Origin: Steroidobacteraceae bacterium
GTDB taxonomy: Bacteria; Pseudomonadota; Gammaproteobacteria; Steroidobacterales; Steroidobacteraceae
Length of the DNA stretch: 64,000 nucleotides
Assembly: GCA_027531255.1 (NCBI GenBank)
Contig: JAPZRU010000027.1
Coordinates: forward strand, 1-64,000
Direction: 5' to 3'
Shown: piece after piece, positions 1 to 8,873 of the stretch
Position numbering within the stretch: position 1 is the stretch's first letter
Layout: every line of letters begins with the position of its first letter
Translations under genes and position numbers: made by a program
The notes under the pieces: generated by a model
Databases searched by the model: none
What the model was told of the DNA's origin: nothing
What the model saw: the letters and a program-made list of their open reading frames with translations, nothing else

Positions 1-199
1 GACCGCGATTCGCCTGCTCGGCGACATCGCGGGGGTTAGGCCGACCGCGATTCGCCTGCTCGGCGACATCGCGGGGTAGTTGGCCGACCGCGATCCGCCT
101 GCTCGGCGACATCGCGGGGTAGTTGGCCGACCGCGATTCGCCTGCTCGGCGACATCGCGGGGTGGGACGCCCACTGCGATTCGCCTGCCCGGCGAATGG
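1..199. repeat. Tandem 43-bp hairpin repeats (4 full units plus a degenerate fifth)
   Basis: Units start at 1, 43, 86, 129 and (degenerate) about 172, a 43-bp period. Each full unit contains an imperfect inverted repeat: CCGCGAT then TCGCC, a TGCTC loop, GGCGA, one bulged C and ATCGCGG, so each unit can fold into a roughly 12-bp hairpin. The third unit has a single T to C change in the stem. The fifth unit has lost the outer arms but keeps an inner TTCGCC/GGCGAA stem. The array may begin before the window. It lies just ahead of tRNA-Asp; no coding sequence was recognised. REP/BIME-like function is only a guess. Confidence 0.85.
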
Positions 200-225
200 T
201 GGCGGCGAGGGAAGCAGGTTTCGGC

Positions 226-302
226 GGAGTGGTAGTTCAGCTGGTTAGAATACCGGCCTGTCACGCCGGGGGTCGCGGGTTCGAGTCCCGTCCACTCCGC
301 CA
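226..302 (+). tRNA. tRNA-Asp (anticodon GTC)
   Basis: A 77-nt cloverleaf with acceptor GGAGTGG (226-232) pairing CCACTCC (292-298), discriminator G and encoded CCA at 300-302. The anticodon loop CTGTCAC (258-264) carries GTC at 260-262. The T arm is the usual GGTTCGAGTCC type. The body closely matches enterobacterial tRNA-Asp as remembered. It lies between the hairpin array and ppiD. Confidence 0.97.
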
Positions 303-447
303 TCTACACCGGGGCACGGTGCTTCCCTGAAGCGCCGCAACCCCTGGAACGGGAGCCGGTCCGACGCGGTCGAACGCCGCGGGGCAGGCGACCGCGAACG
401 ACGGCCGCGGCGACCCCGCGGCCGTTTTCACATCCGGGGCAAGAACG

Positions 448-2382
448 ATGCTGCAGTGGATCAACGATCGCATGAAGGTCATCGGCTGGATCTTCATCCT
501 GCCGCTCGCCCTCGTGTTCGCCGTCTGGGGCGTGCACGGCATCGTCGACTTCACGAGCGCGCAGGAGCGCGCGCTCAGCGTCAACGGCGAGCAGGTCGAC
601 GTCCAGCGCCTGCGCCAGGTCTACCAGGAGCAGGTCGCCGAACTGCACCGCTCGTTCCCGGACGAGATCCCGGCCGAACTGACGACCGAGCTCAAGCAGT
701 CGATCGCGGACCAGTTCGTCAACGCGACTCTGCTCGACCAGATGGCGGCCGAGCGCCGCTACGTCGTCAGCGATCAGCAGGTCGTCGATTCGATCCGCAA
801 CCTGCAGGCCTTCCAGGTCAACGGCCAGTTCAACCACGACTCCTACGTCGCGCTGCTGCGCCAGCAGGGCATCGAGCCGGCGGAGTTCGAGGCCCAGCAG
901 CGCCAGGCGCTGCGGGCGCGCCAGTTCGAGGCCGGCCTCGCGCTGTCCTCGTTCGCCACGCCCAGGGAACTCGCCCGCGCCGTGGCGCTGCGCAACGAGC
1001 AGCGCGAGATCGCGTGGGCGGTGGTGCCGGCCGCGCGGTTCCTCGGCACCACGAACCCGACCGAGGCGCAGCTGCAGGCCTGGTACGAGAAGAACCAGGA
1101 CCAGTACCGCACGCCCGAGTCGGTCACGCTGAGCTACGTGCGGCTGCGGCTCGACGACGTGAAGGCCCAGGTGACCGTCGACGAGGCGGGGCTGCGTGCG
1201 TTCTACGACAGCGTCAGCGAGCGCTACCAGGCGGCTGAACAGCGCCGGGCACGCCACATCCTGGTCCAGTCGGGCACCGACGACGCGGCCGCGCAGAAGA
1301 GGGCGCAGGACCTCTACGCGCAGGCGACGCGGCCGGGCGCCGACTTCGCCGCGCTCGCGCGCGCGAACTCGCAGGACGCGGGCTCCGCGCAGCAGGGTGG
1401 CGATCTCGGCTGGGCCGAGAAGAGCTTCTTCGTCGGCCCGTTCGCCGACGCGGTCTGGGCGATGCAGCCGGGCGAGATCCGCGGTCCCGTCAAGACCCAG
1501 TTCGGCTGGCACGTGATCAAGCTGGAAGAGATCCAGGCCGGCCACCAGAAGAGCTTCGAGGAGGCCCGCGCCGAGCTCGAGGACGAATACCGCCGCACGG
1601 AAGCCGAGCGCGTGTTCGGCGAGCGCCAGGAGAGCCTCGACACGCTCGCGTTCGAGAACACCGGCAGCCTCGAGCCCGTCGCGAAGGCGCTGGGCCTCGC
1701 CATCGTCACGGTGCCGAACTTCACGCGTACCGCCGGCGGCGGGGAGTTCACGCAGACGCCCGCGGTCACGCAGGCCGCGTTCTCGGCCGACGTCCTCGCC
1801 GGCCAGAACAGCCCCGCGATCGAGCTGGCGCCCGGCGACGTGCTCGTGCTGCGGGCCGCGGACCACAAGCTACCCCAGCCGCAGCCGCTCGACGCGGTGC
1901 GCGCGCAGGTCGTGGGGGCGGTGCGCGCCGAACTCGCGGCGGAACAGGCGCGGGCCACCGCCACCCGCCTCGCCGAGCAGCTGAAGGGCGGCACCGCCTG
2001 GGACGCGGCGCTGAAGCCGCTCGCGCCGGTTGCGCCGTCGGCGTCGCCGGCGAGCCCGGCCGCGGCGACCGCCGTGCGCTTCCAGCCTGCGAAGTTCTTC
2101 GCGCGCAGCGACATGGGCGTGCCGTCCGAGGTGCTGAACCGCGCGTTCCGCGTCGCCCAGCCGGATCCCGCGAAGCCCGCGATCGACGTCGCGCGGCTGA
2201 TGAACGGCGACTACGCCGCCTTCGCCGTCACGAACGTCAGGAAGGGCGAGGCACCGGCCGAGACCGCGCCGCTCGAGAAGCAGGCGCTGGCCGCGGCCGC
2301 GGCGCGGGCAGACGTCTTCGGCTACGTCGCCGCGATGCGCGACGAGGCAGAGATCAACTTCAACCCGGCGGTGTTCGACTGA
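448..2382 (+). CDS. ppiD: PpiD-type periplasmic folding chaperone / peptidylprolyl isomerase
   Basis: The 644-residue protein has one N-terminal membrane anchor (about residues 11-33, preceded by MLQWINDRMK), then a SurA-like N-terminal chaperone region (about 40-200) and a single parvulin (PpiC) domain at about residues 267-362, recognisable by RARHILV near its start and FGWHVIKLEE at its end. A long C-terminal region follows, as in PpiD of about 620 residues in E. coli. The family is anchored in the inner membrane with its bulk in the periplasm and assists outer-membrane protein folding near the Sec translocon. The ATG at 448 is the only start that keeps the anchor. tRNA-Asp lies upstream; the fabI order downstream matches Pseudomonas as remembered, apart from an inserted VapBC module. 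Confidence 0.93.
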   Translation: MLQWINDRMKVIGWIFILPLALVFAVWGVHGIVDFTSAQERALSVNGEQVDVQRLRQVYQEQVAELHRSFPDEIPAELTTELKQSIADQFVNATLLDQMAAERRYVVSDQQVVDSIRNLQAFQVNGQFNHDSYVALLRQQGIEPAEFEAQQRQALRARQFEAGLALSSFATPRELARAVALRNEQREIAWAVVPAARFLGTTNPTEAQLQAWYEKNQDQYRTPESVTLSYVRLRLDDVKAQVTVDEAGLRAFYDSVSERYQAAEQRRARHILVQSGTDDAAAQKRAQDLYAQATRPGADFAALARANSQDAGSAQQGGDLGWAEKSFFVGPFADAVWAMQPGEIRGPVKTQFGWHVIKLEEIQAGHQKSFEEARAELEDEYRRTEAERVFGERQESLDTLAFENTGSLEPVAKALGLAIVTVPNFTRTAGGGEFTQTPAVTQAAFSADVLAGQNSPAIELAPGDVLVLRAADHKLPQPQPLDAVRAQVVGAVRAELAAEQARATATRLAEQLKGGTAWDAALKPLAPVAPSASPASPAAATAVRFQPAKFFARSDMGVPSEVLNRAFRVAQPDPAKPAIDVARLMNGDYAAFAVTNVRKGEAPAETAPLEKQALAAAAARADVFGYVAAMRDEAEINFNPAVFD

Positions 2383-2415
2383 CGAACCGCCGACGTGCCC
2401 GGTCGCTTCGTGACG

Positions 2416-2826
2416 TCAATGCGGGTCAGGCGCCCAGGCCTCGACCCGCAGTCCCCGGATCCGCGCAAACTCCGATCGGTTGCGCGTGACAAGTACGCAG
2501 TCGAGTTCCGCGGCATGGGCGGCGATCAGCAGGTCCATCGCGCCGACCGGTTTGCCGGCGCGCTCGAGCGCCGCACGGAACGAGCCATACCGGCGGTCGA
2601 CGCCGGGCAGCAGTGGCTCCACCGCGATCGTCCCCAGCAGTGCCTCGATGCGTGCGGATAGCGCCTCCGAGCCCTTCTTGGCCGCCCCGAAGCGCATTTC
2701 GCAGGCGACGATCACGCTCGTGCAGACCTCGTCCGGTGCGTGGCGCGAAACTCTCTGTGCGACGCGGCTGCGGGGGTCTCGTACGAGTTCCGACAGGACG
2801 TTCGTGTCCAGCAGGTAGCGCGCCAC
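2416..2826 (-). CDS. vapC: VapC-type PIN-domain toxin
   Basis: 136 residues with the PIN-domain layout: RYLLDTNVLSEL at the N terminus gives the first acidic residue, CEMRFGAAKK carries the conserved Glu, and MDLLIAAHAAELDCVLVTRN carries the later Asp and the usual core before the C terminus. PIN toxins are Mg-dependent RNases, often cutting tRNA or rRNA, and are held inactive by a VapB partner. The gene lies 9 bp after the antitoxin stop on the same strand, as in a vapBC operon. The pair sits between ppiD and fabI, so it is an insertion in an otherwise conserved housekeeping order. The RNA target cannot be read from the sequence. Confidence 0.9.
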   Translation of the reverse strand: MARYLLDTNVLSELVRDPRSRVAQRVSRHAPDEVCTSVIVACEMRFGAAKKGSEALSARIEALLGTIAVEPLLPGVDRRYGSFRAALERAGKPVGAMDLLIAAHAAELDCVLVTRNRSEFARIRGLRVEAWAPDPH

Positions 2827-2835
2827 GGCGCTGCC

Positions 2836-3069
2836 TCAGAGCTTCACGGGCTCGGGCGGTGGGTCCGAAATCGATTCCAGCCCCGACTCGAGCGGTTCCC
2901 AACTGGCCAGCAGGGCCCCCAGCGACCGTCGCGGTGCCGGCTCGAGGATCAGCCGCGAGCCGTCGCGATGAATGAGCACTTCTTCCCCGGGCAGTTCGAA
3001 CTCCCGGGGGATCCGGACGGCCTGATTGCGGCCGTTGCGAAAGAGGCGGGCGGAGCGACGGGCCTTCAC
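2836..3069 (-). CDS. vapB: VapB-type antitoxin (AbrB/MazE fold)
   Basis: 77 residues, with an N-terminal swapped-hairpin AbrB-like segment (ARLFRNGRNQAVRIPREFEL, then EEVLIHRDG) typical of VapB/MazE DNA-binding antitoxins, and an acidic/proline-rich tail (about 45-77) that would wrap the toxin. The start is GTG at 3069 with no convincing Shine-Dalgarno sequence. Only 13 bp upstream begins a perfect 21-bp-arm palindrome (3083-3126), a good candidate for the operator that the VapBC complex would bind for autorepression. It sits just before vapC in the same direction. Confidence 0.87.
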   Translation of the reverse strand: MKARRSARLFRNGRNQAVRIPREFELPGEEVLIHRDGSRLILEPAPRRSLGALLASWEPLESGLESISDPPPEPVKL

Positions 3070-3082
3070 ACCCGGAGGCTAC

Positions 3083-3126
3083 CCCGTAACGCAGGCCTAT
3101 GCCAAGGCATAGGCCTGCGTTACGGG
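3083..3126. promoter_or_regulatory. Perfect palindrome between fabI and vapBC: likely VapBC operator and/or fabI terminator
   Basis: The arms at 3083-3103 and 3106-3126 are exact reverse complements (21 bp each) around a 2-nt AA centre. Located 14-57 bp upstream of the vapB GTG and 119 bp after the fabI stop on the same strand. There is no T-run on the minus strand after it, so it is not a textbook intrinsic terminator. Its position fits an autoregulatory operator for VapBC. Both roles are inference. Confidence 0.6.
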
Positions 3127-3244
3127 ACCCATTCGCAGGAAATCCGGACCAGGTCCCATCCCGTCGGGTCGGAAATCGCAGGCGATCGAGGAGGGCGCGG
3201 CCGGGCCGCGAGTCGCCCACGAGGGCGCCCGCTCGTCACTGCGA

Positions 3245-4042
3245 TCAGGCGCCGGGCGTATCCCCGAACGCCATCCCCACGGTGCTGTAGCCGCCGTCCA
3301 CGTACAGCACCTCGCCGGTGATGCCGGCCGCGAGTTCCGAGCACAGGAACGCGGCCGCGTTGCCGACGTCCTCCTGCGTCACGTTGCGGCGGATCGGCGC
3401 CACCTTCGCGACCTCGCCCAGCATCTTCCGGAAGCCCGGGATGCCCGCGGCCGCGAGCGTCTTGATCGGCCCGGCCGAGATCGCGTTGACGCGGATGCCC
3501 TGCGGCCCGAGGTCGTAGGCGAGGAAGCGCACGTTCGCCTCGAGGCTGGCCTTCGCGAGACCCATCACGTTGTAGCTCGGGATCGCCTTGACGGCGCCGA
3601 GGTAGGAGAGCGTCAGCAGTGCGCCGGCGCGGCCCTGCATCAGCGGCAGCGCGGCCCGCGCGATCGCGGTCAGGCTGTAGCTCGAGATGTCGTGCGCGAT
3701 GCGGAAGCCCTCGCGCGACGTCGCGGCGGTGAAGCCGCCGGTCAGCGCTTCGCGCGGCGCGAACGCCACGGAATGCACGACCACGTCGAGGCCGTCCCAC
3801 GACTCGCGCAGCTTCGCGAAGGCGCCCTCGATGTCCTCGTCCTTCGTGACGTCCATCTCGTACACGAGCGAGGAGCCGAGCCCCGTCGCGAGCTCCGTCA
3901 CGCGCTCCCTGAAGCGCTCGCCGACGTAGGTGAACGCGAGTTCGGCGCCCTCGCGGCGGAACGCCTCCGCGATGCCGTACGCGATCGAACGGTCGCTGGC
4001 GAGCCCCACGATGAGGGCGCGCTTGCCGGCCAGGAATCCCAT
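3245..4042 (-). CDS. fabI: Enoyl-[acyl-carrier-protein] reductase (NADH)
   Basis: 265 residues, close to the 262 of E. coli FabI. It is a short-chain dehydrogenase-like protein with the divergent FabI nucleotide motif ([13 protein letters not shown] near residue 13) and the FabI catalytic set Tyr147, Tyr157 and Lys164 in [19 protein letters not shown], matching the Tyr-x6-Lys pattern of the family. It reduces trans-2-enoyl-ACP in the last step of fatty-acid elongation in the cytoplasm. The start is ATG at 4042, preceded on the minus strand by GGAAGGGG, a good ribosome-binding site. It follows mltD on the same strand with a 65-bp gap. The reading frame stays open far upstream, but that region is mltD in another frame. 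Confidence 0.96.
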   Translation of the reverse strand: MGFLAGKRALIVGLASDRSIAYGIAEAFRREGAELAFTYVGERFRERVTELATGLGSSLVYEMDVTKDEDIEGAFAKLRESWDGLDVVVHSVAFAPREALTGGFTAATSREGFRIAHDISSYSLTAIARAALPLMQGRAGALLTLSYLGAVKAIPSYNVMGLAKASLEANVRFLAYDLGPQGIRVNAISAGPIKTLAAAGIPGFRKMLGEVAKVAPIRRNVTQEDVGNAAAFLCSELAAGITGEVLYVDGGYSTVGMAFGDTPGA

Positions 4043-4107
4043 GGATCTGCCCCTTCCAGTCGTTGTAATACGAATGCGTGCCGCGACGTCGCGTCGCGAG
4101 GCGCGCG

Positions 4108-5859
4108 TCAGCCGCCGACGTCGCGGCGGCCGTCGATCAACACCACGATCCGCTGTCCCGGCCTGATCGCCGCGTCCGACAGCCGGTTCCATTCCTTCAG
4201 CTGCGCCACGGACACGGCGAACTGCCGCGAGATCCGGTGCAGCGTGTCGCCGCTGCGGACCACGTAGCTCACGCGGCGCGCCGAGTCCGCCGACTTCGCG
4301 GTCCGGGTGCCGGCCTTGCGCGTACCGGCCTCGGCGCCGGAAGTCGACGCGACGCGCGTGCCGCCGCTCGACACCTTCAGCCGCTTGCCGGCCGGCAGCG
4401 TCGCCTGCGGCGACAGCCCGTTGAGCGTCGCGAGCTCGCGCACGCCCATGTCGTTCTTCTTCGCGATCGACCACAGCGTGTCGCCGCGCTTCACCACGTA
4501 CACGCGCGCGCGCTTCTTCGACTGCGCGGCGGCCAGGCTCGCGGGCGACTCGCCCTCGATCACGAGGTTCGCGCGCAGCGGCGCGATCGAGCTGGCCGGC
4601 AGCACGATCTCGTCGCCGACGGTGAGCTTCGTGCTCGTGAGGCCGTTCAGCCGCTTGATCGCGGCGGCCGGCACGTCGCGCGCCTTCGCGAGCGAGGTCA
4701 CCGCGTCGCCGGGCCGCACCACGTGGCGCTCGAGCGGCATGCGCTGCTCGGCGGACAGCCTCGCGATCGCGTCGGCGAACTGCGGCGCGGTCGTGAACGG
4801 CACCAGCAGGTGATGCGGGCCGTCGGGGTCGGTCGCCCAGCGGTTGAACGCGGGGTTGAGCGCGTGCAGCTCGTCTTCCGTCACGCCCGCGAGCCTTGCC
4901 GCGAGCCGCAGGTCGATCTGCGAGCCGACCTCGACGCGCTGGAAGTAGGGCACGTTCGCGATCGGCGCGAAGCCGAGTTCGAAGGCCTCCGGCTCGCCGA
5001 CGACCCGCGCCATCGCGATCAGCTTCGGCACGTAGTTCCGCGTTTCTTCCGGCAGGCGCAGGCTCCAGTAGTCGGTCGGCAGCCCGGCCGCGCGGTTGCG
5101 CTCGATCGCCCGCGACACGCAGCCCTCGCCGCAGTTGTAGGCCGCGAGCGAGAGCCACCAGTCGCCGCCGAACTGCGCGTTCAGCTTCTCGAGGTAGTCG
5201 AGCGCGGCGCGCGTCGAGTCCACGACGTCGCGGCGGCCGTCCTGCCACCAGTTCACGCGCACCTGGTAGAGCGCGGCGGTCGGCGGGATGAACTGCCAGA
5301 GACCGGCGGCACGGGCGCGCGAGTAGGCGTAGGGGTTGTAGGCGCTCTCGACGACCGGGAGCATCGCGAGCTCGAGCGGCATGCCGCGTGCCTCGAGTTC
5401 ACCGACGATGTAGTAGAGGTAGCGCTCGGCGCGCTCGAACACGCGGTCGAGATACTCGGGGCGCGCGGTGTAGAACCGGACCTGCTGGTCGATGCGCGGA
5501 TGCTCGACCTCCGGCAGGCGGTAGCCCGCGCGGATGCGATCGAACAGGTCCTCGTAGTCGGCGCCGCCGACCTGTTCGGGTGGGTTCGGATCCTCGACCA
5601 CGGGCGCCGGCAGCCGACCGGCCCCCACGTCGCCGGCCCGCCGCACCGCCGCGCCACCCGCAGTCGTTGCCGCGCCCGCGGCGGCGCTGCGCTTCGACGG
5701 CACCATCGGCCAGCCGCCGTCCGCCGAACCGCCGCCCACCGTGGCGCAGCCGGCCAGCACCAGGGCCGCAGTGCCCGCGACCAGCCAGCGAGCGGCGAGC
5801 CTCGCGTGCGCCACGACGGCCGCGCGCCTGCGGGCCGGGCTGTCGACCGAGCCCCTCAT
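4108..5859 (-). CDS. mltD: Membrane-bound lytic murein transglycosylase D with three LysM repeats
   Basis: 583 residues. The N terminus carries a lipoprotein signal ending in the lipobox LAGC, so the protein should be an outer-membrane or inner-membrane lipoprotein. The central SLT domain contains [20 protein letters not shown], with the likely catalytic Glu in VES, and AAYNCGEG. Three LysM peptidoglycan-binding repeats follow, starting [21 protein letters not shown] and [12 protein letters not shown]. MltD cleaves glycan strands to 1,6-anhydroMurNAc products. The start chosen is ATG at 5859, which overlaps the gloB stop as ATGA; another in-frame ATG lies at 5877. The gloB-mltD pairing is conserved in gammaproteobacteria. 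Confidence 0.94.
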   Translation of the reverse strand: MRGSVDSPARRRAAVVAHARLAARWLVAGTAALVLAGCATVGGGSADGGWPMVPSKRSAAAGAATTAGGAAVRRAGDVGAGRLPAPVVEDPNPPEQVGGADYEDLFDRIRAGYRLPEVEHPRIDQQVRFYTARPEYLDRVFERAERYLYYIVGELEARGMPLELAMLPVVESAYNPYAYSRARAAGLWQFIPPTAALYQVRVNWWQDGRRDVVDSTRAALDYLEKLNAQFGGDWWLSLAAYNCGEGCVSRAIERNRAAGLPTDYWSLRLPEETRNYVPKLIAMARVVGEPEAFELGFAPIANVPYFQRVEVGSQIDLRLAARLAGVTEDELHALNPAFNRWATDPDGPHHLLVPFTTAPQFADAIARLSAEQRMPLERHVVRPGDAVTSLAKARDVPAAAIKRLNGLTSTKLTVGDEIVLPASSIAPLRANLVIEGESPASLAAAQSKKRARVYVVKRGDTLWSIAKKNDMGVRELATLNGLSPQATLPAGKRLKVSSGGTRVASTSGAEAGTRKAGTRTAKSADSARRVSYVVRSGDTLHRISRQFAVSVAQLKEWNRLSDAAIRPGQRIVVLIDGRRDVGG

Positions 5860-6701
5860 CGGAATTCGTTCTTCCATTGGCGCACCACCGCGAAGGTGTC
5901 CACGTCGTCCGCGAGCGGACGCGCCGCGTGGCGCTCCGCGGCTTCGCGCACGGCGGGCTCGCGCGTGCGCAGGAACGGATTGATGCGGCGCTCGAGCCCG
6001 AGCGAGGAGGGTATGGAGGCTTCGTCGCGCGACCGCAGGTCCGCGACGCGGGCCGCGTACGCCGCGAGTTCCGCGTTGCCCGGCTCCACCGCGAGCGCGA
6101 ACCGCAGGTTCGAGGCGGTGTACTCGTGCGCGCAGTACACGCGGGTGTCCGGCGGCAGCCGGGCGAGACGGTCGAGCGAGGCGAGCATCTGCGCGGGCGT
6201 CCCCTCGAACAGGCGGCCGCAGCCGCCGCTGAACAGCGTGTCGCCGCAGAACAGCGCGCCGTGCCCGACGTAGGCGACGTGCCCGGCCGTGTGGCCCGGC
6301 ACCTCCAGCACGTCGAACGCGAGGCCGAGACCCTCGAGGGTCACGCGGTCCCCGTCGCGGAGCGCCACCGTGCGCCCGGGAATCGACTCCCGGGCCGGAC
6401 CGTAGACTGGCACAGCCGCCCGTTCCGCGAGGTCCGTCACGCCGCCCACGTGGTCCGCGTGGTGGTGGGTGACGAGAATGCAATCGAGCACCAGGCGCTG
6501 CGTCGCCAGCGCCGCCAGCACCGGCCGGGCGTCGCCCGGATCGACGACGGCCACCCGCCCGCGGGCCGACCCGCGACCGTGCGCCAGCCAGAGGTAGTTG
6601 TCCGCGAACGCGCGCACCGCGGTGACCTCGAGCGGTGCGTCGGTGCCGGGTGCGGCTGCGACGCCGAGGACGGAGTGGTGCGGTGCAGCCGAGGTTGACA
6701 T
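5856..6701 (-). CDS. gloB: Hydroxyacylglutathione hydrolase (glyoxalase II)
   Basis: 281 residues of the metallo-beta-lactamase fold with the binuclear metal motif THHHADHVGG, then a His in PGHTAGH and an Asp in CGDTLFSGGCGR, the glyoxalase II hallmark. The C terminus shows the substrate-binding HEYT and NPFLR elements. It hydrolyses S-lactoylglutathione to lactate and glutathione. The start is placed at ATG 6701 (MSTSAAPHH); an upstream in-frame start at 6722 would add seven residues. It is divergent from the yafS-like gene, with a 107-bp shared upstream region, the same arrangement as in E. coli and Pseudomonas as remembered. Confidence 0.95.
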   Translation of the reverse strand: MSTSAAPHHSVLGVAAAPGTDAPLEVTAVRAFADNYLWLAHGRGSARGRVAVVDPGDARPVLAALATQRLVLDCILVTHHHADHVGGVTDLAERAAVPVYGPARESIPGRTVALRDGDRVTLEGLGLAFDVLEVPGHTAGHVAYVGHGALFCGDTLFSGGCGRLFEGTPAQMLASLDRLARLPPDTRVYCAHEYTASNLRFALAVEPGNAELAAYAARVADLRSRDEASIPSSLGLERRINPFLRTREPAVREAAERHAARPLADDVDTFAVVRQWKNEFR

Positions 6702-6808
6702 TGCGTGCGATTTAACCCGCAACTGCCTTGGATTGCTAGCTTTTTCCTCTGCGCGAGGCGCACCTTGCGCGGTGGCCGGCGCGACGGCCGAGCGCTATCC
6801 TGCAGGCC

Positions 6809-7573
6809 ATGCACCCGTTCCCCGACGCGCTGGACGAGTGGCTGGCCTCGCCCCTCGGCCGGGCGCTGCTCGCGCGCGAGCAGGCGCACGTCCGCGAAGC
6901 GCTCGACCGGGTGTTCGGCCAGCAGCTGCTGCAGATCGGCCACTGGGGGCCGCGCGAGGCGTTCCTGCCCCATGCCCGCACGCAGCGACGCGCGCTGGTC
7001 GCCGAGCCGGGCGCGGTGGGCGACTTCGTCAGCCACGCCACCTCGCTGGCGGTGCTGCCGAACTCGATCGACGCGGTGCTGCTGCCGCACACGCTCGAGT
7101 TCGAGCCGGAGCCGCACGAGGTGCTGCGCGAGGTCGAGCGCGTGCTGGTCGGCGATGGCCATCTCGTCGTGCTCGGCTTCGAGCCGTGGAGCGGGTGGTC
7201 GCTGCGGCACTACCTGTCGGACCGTGGGTTCCCACCCGGCCTGCACCATCTGCTGTCGCGCGGCCGCCTGCGCGACTGGCTGCGCCTGCTCGGTTTCGAG
7301 GTGCTGGAAGTCCGGCGCTTCCTGCACACGCTGCCGATCGCGCGGCTGCACGGTGGGCGAGTCGAGCACTACTTCGAGCGGGCGGGTCGTGCGCTGGCGG
7401 GGCAGTTCGGCAGTGCGTACCTGCTGAAGGCGAGGAAACGCGTCTACACGCTTACGCCGATTCGCCCGGTGCGCCGCCGCACGCGCGTCCTGGTCGGCGC
7501 GCTCGAGCCGACCTCGCGGGTGCGGGGGCCGCTGGTGCTGCGCGAGGATCGCGGTCGCTCGCCGAGCGTTTGA
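6809..7573 (+). CDS. SAM-dependent methyltransferase, YafS-like
   Basis: 254 residues. A class I methyltransferase-like core is visible (LLQIGHWGPREA as a diverged glycine-rich loop, DAVLLPHTLEFEPEPHEVLR and LVVLGFEPWS), resembling the UbiE/Methyltransf_11 type. The protein is encoded divergently from gloB and upstream of rnhA, the exact slot of E. coli yafS, whose substrate is not established to my knowledge. The glycine-rich SAM loop is weaker than usual, so substrate and activity cannot be named. The gene is followed after 32 bp by the Xre/RES module that separates it from rnhA. Confidence 0.85.
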   Translation: MHPFPDALDEWLASPLGRALLAREQAHVREALDRVFGQQLLQIGHWGPREAFLPHARTQRRALVAEPGAVGDFVSHATSLAVLPNSIDAVLLPHTLEFEPEPHEVLREVERVLVGDGHLVVLGFEPWSGWSLRHYLSDRGFPPGLHHLLSRGRLRDWLRLLGFEVLEVRRFLHTLPIARLHGGRVEHYFERAGRALAGQFGSAYLLKARKRVYTLTPIRPVRRRTRVLVGALEPTSRVRGPLVLREDRGRSPSV

Positions 7574-7599
7574 CGAGCGGATCGCTGCCGGGGTAATTT
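7570..7599 (+). promoter_or_regulatory. Candidate sigma-70 promoter of the Xre/RES module
   Basis: TTGACG (7570-7575) and TAATTT (7594-7599) are separated by 18 bp and overlap the stop codon of the upstream methyltransferase gene. Transcription would begin at about 7606, the A of the antitoxin ATG, so the message could be leaderless. This is a visual match only. Confidence 0.5.
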
Positions 7600-7605
7600 C
7601 GGATC

Positions 7606-8238
7606 ATGACGAACATCCGAATCAACTCCGTTCGCGAGCCGTTCGTCGCCGCCGCGCTGTACACGAAGGCGGCGCAGTTCCTGCGCCGTGCCGACGCGAT
7701 GGGGCTCGTCGGCGAACCCATCGAGACCCTGGATGCCGGCGCCGTGCAGCAGGTAGTGCGAGCCGTGGCCGAACTCGGCGTCGCGAGGGAGCCGGCGGCG
7801 CGGCTCAGCGTCGGCATGCGCGCCGGCGAGTTGCCGGCGGAGGCCCTGTGGGAGCCGTACCTCGATGCGGCGACGCGGGCGCTCGAAGCTTCGCCCCTTC
7901 CCGAACGCGAACTGCAGAGGCTCGAAGCCACGCTCGGTGCGGACCTGCTCGCCGACCTGCTCGGGGTGGCGCCGGTCTCGCTTGCGCGCTACCTCGGCGG
8001 GCAGCGCCAGACACCCGATGCGGTGGCGGACCGCGCGCACCTGCTCACCGCGCTGGTCGCGGCGCTCGAAGGCACCTACAACGCGTATGGCCTGCGGCGC
8101 TGGTTCGAGCGCCCTCGCTCGGTGCTCGACGGCCGCAGCCCCCGCGAAGTGCTCGCGGGCGAGTGGCAGTCGCATCATCCCGCCGCGGTGCAGGTCCGCG
8201 CGCTCGCGGAATCCCTCGCGGGTTTCGGCGCCACCTGA
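7606..8238 (+). CDS. Xre/MbcA/ParS-type antitoxin of a RES toxin
   Basis: 210 residues, longer than most Xre-RES antitoxins. The C-terminal third has the MbcA/ParS/Xre toxin-binding layout: a helical segment with LGGQRQTPD, then RAHLLTALVAALEGTYNAYG, LRRWFERPRSVLDGRSPREV and LAGEW. The N-terminal half is helical and less typical. Such antitoxins neutralise RES-domain NAD+-degrading toxins and repress their own operon. The toxin follows 20 bp downstream. A promoter-like TTGACG/TAATTT pair ends just before the ATG. Confidence 0.85.
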   Translation: MTNIRINSVREPFVAAALYTKAAQFLRRADAMGLVGEPIETLDAGAVQQVVRAVAELGVAREPAARLSVGMRAGELPAEALWEPYLDAATRALEASPLPERELQRLEATLGADLLADLLGVAPVSLARYLGGQRQTPDAVADRAHLLTALVAALEGTYNAYGLRRWFERPRSVLDGRSPREVLAGEWQSHHPAAVQVRALAESLAGFGAT

Positions 8239-8258
8239 CGCAACCGCGGCATCACCCG

Positions 8259-8873
8259 GTGGCCCTCTACCGCGTCGTCGACGCACGCTTCCCGTTCCTG
8301 TGGTCGGCCGCCGTCGGCCCGCAACAGCCCGCCGCACGCTGGCACGACGCCGGCGAGGGGCCGGTGCAGTACCTCGCGGATACGCCGGTCGGCGCGTGGG
8401 CGGAACTCCTGCGGCACGAGGAAATCCGCGAGCCCGAAGACCTCGCAGGCGTGGTCGCCGTGCTGTGGACCGTGGAGTCGCCGGCCGAGGCTGCCGAGAC
8501 TGAGGCCGACCCGATCGCGCTGCCGGACCTGCCAACAGCCGTACTCGTGGGCGGTCGCGACACCTACGAAGCCTGCCGCGCGGAAGCGCGGCGACTGCGG
8601 GCCCGCGGCATCCGTCGGCTCGTCGCACCGTCGGCCGCGCTGCGGTCCGGTGAGGCCGCCGGCTGGGCCCTCGACGGCGGCGTGCAGGTGCGGTCGTCGC
8701 CCCGCGACGGGCGCGTCCACGTAGTCTTCGGCGAACTCGCCGGCGCGATCGGCTGGCGCGCCGCCGAGGGCGGTGTGTCGCGTGAAGTGCTGGCCGCCGT
8801 GCGGCACTTCGATGCAGCCGATGCAATCGCGCACGGCAGTCTGCCCTCGAAGCCGGAGGCCCCGAGCCCGTGA
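8259..8873 (+). CDS. RES-domain toxin (NAD+-consuming)
   Basis: 204 residues from GTG 8259 ([13 protein letters not shown]). The RES fold is indicated by the N-terminal YRVV, an Arg in [18 protein letters not shown], and the Trp-Ala-Glu of [13 protein letters not shown], giving the Arg, Tyr and Glu set expected in the active site. RES toxins (MbcT, ParT and Res are known members) deplete NAD+ by phosphorolysis or use it for ADP-ribosylation; which one cannot be told here. The C terminus is about 40 residues longer than a minimal RES domain. The stop overlaps the rnhA GTG (GTGA), so the toxin is translationally coupled to rnhA. Confidence 0.84.
   Translation: MALYRVVDARFPFLWSAAVGPQQPAARWHDAGEGPVQYLADTPVGAWAELLRHEEIREPEDLAGVVAVLWTVESPAEAAETEADPIALPDLPTAVLVGGRDTYEACRAEARRLRARGIRRLVAPSAALRSGEAAGWALDGGVQVRSSPRDGRVHVVFGELAGAIGWRAAEGGVSREVLAAVRHFDAADAIAHGSLPSKPEAPSP

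Noticed and set aside
1-199. CRISPR array
   Set aside because: The repeats are directly adjacent with a 43-bp period and no unique spacers, and no cas gene lies nearby.
4043-5248. Upstream extension of FabI
   Set aside because: The frame stays open into mltD, but FabI motifs start at ATG 4042 with a good ribosome-binding site, and the length then matches the family.
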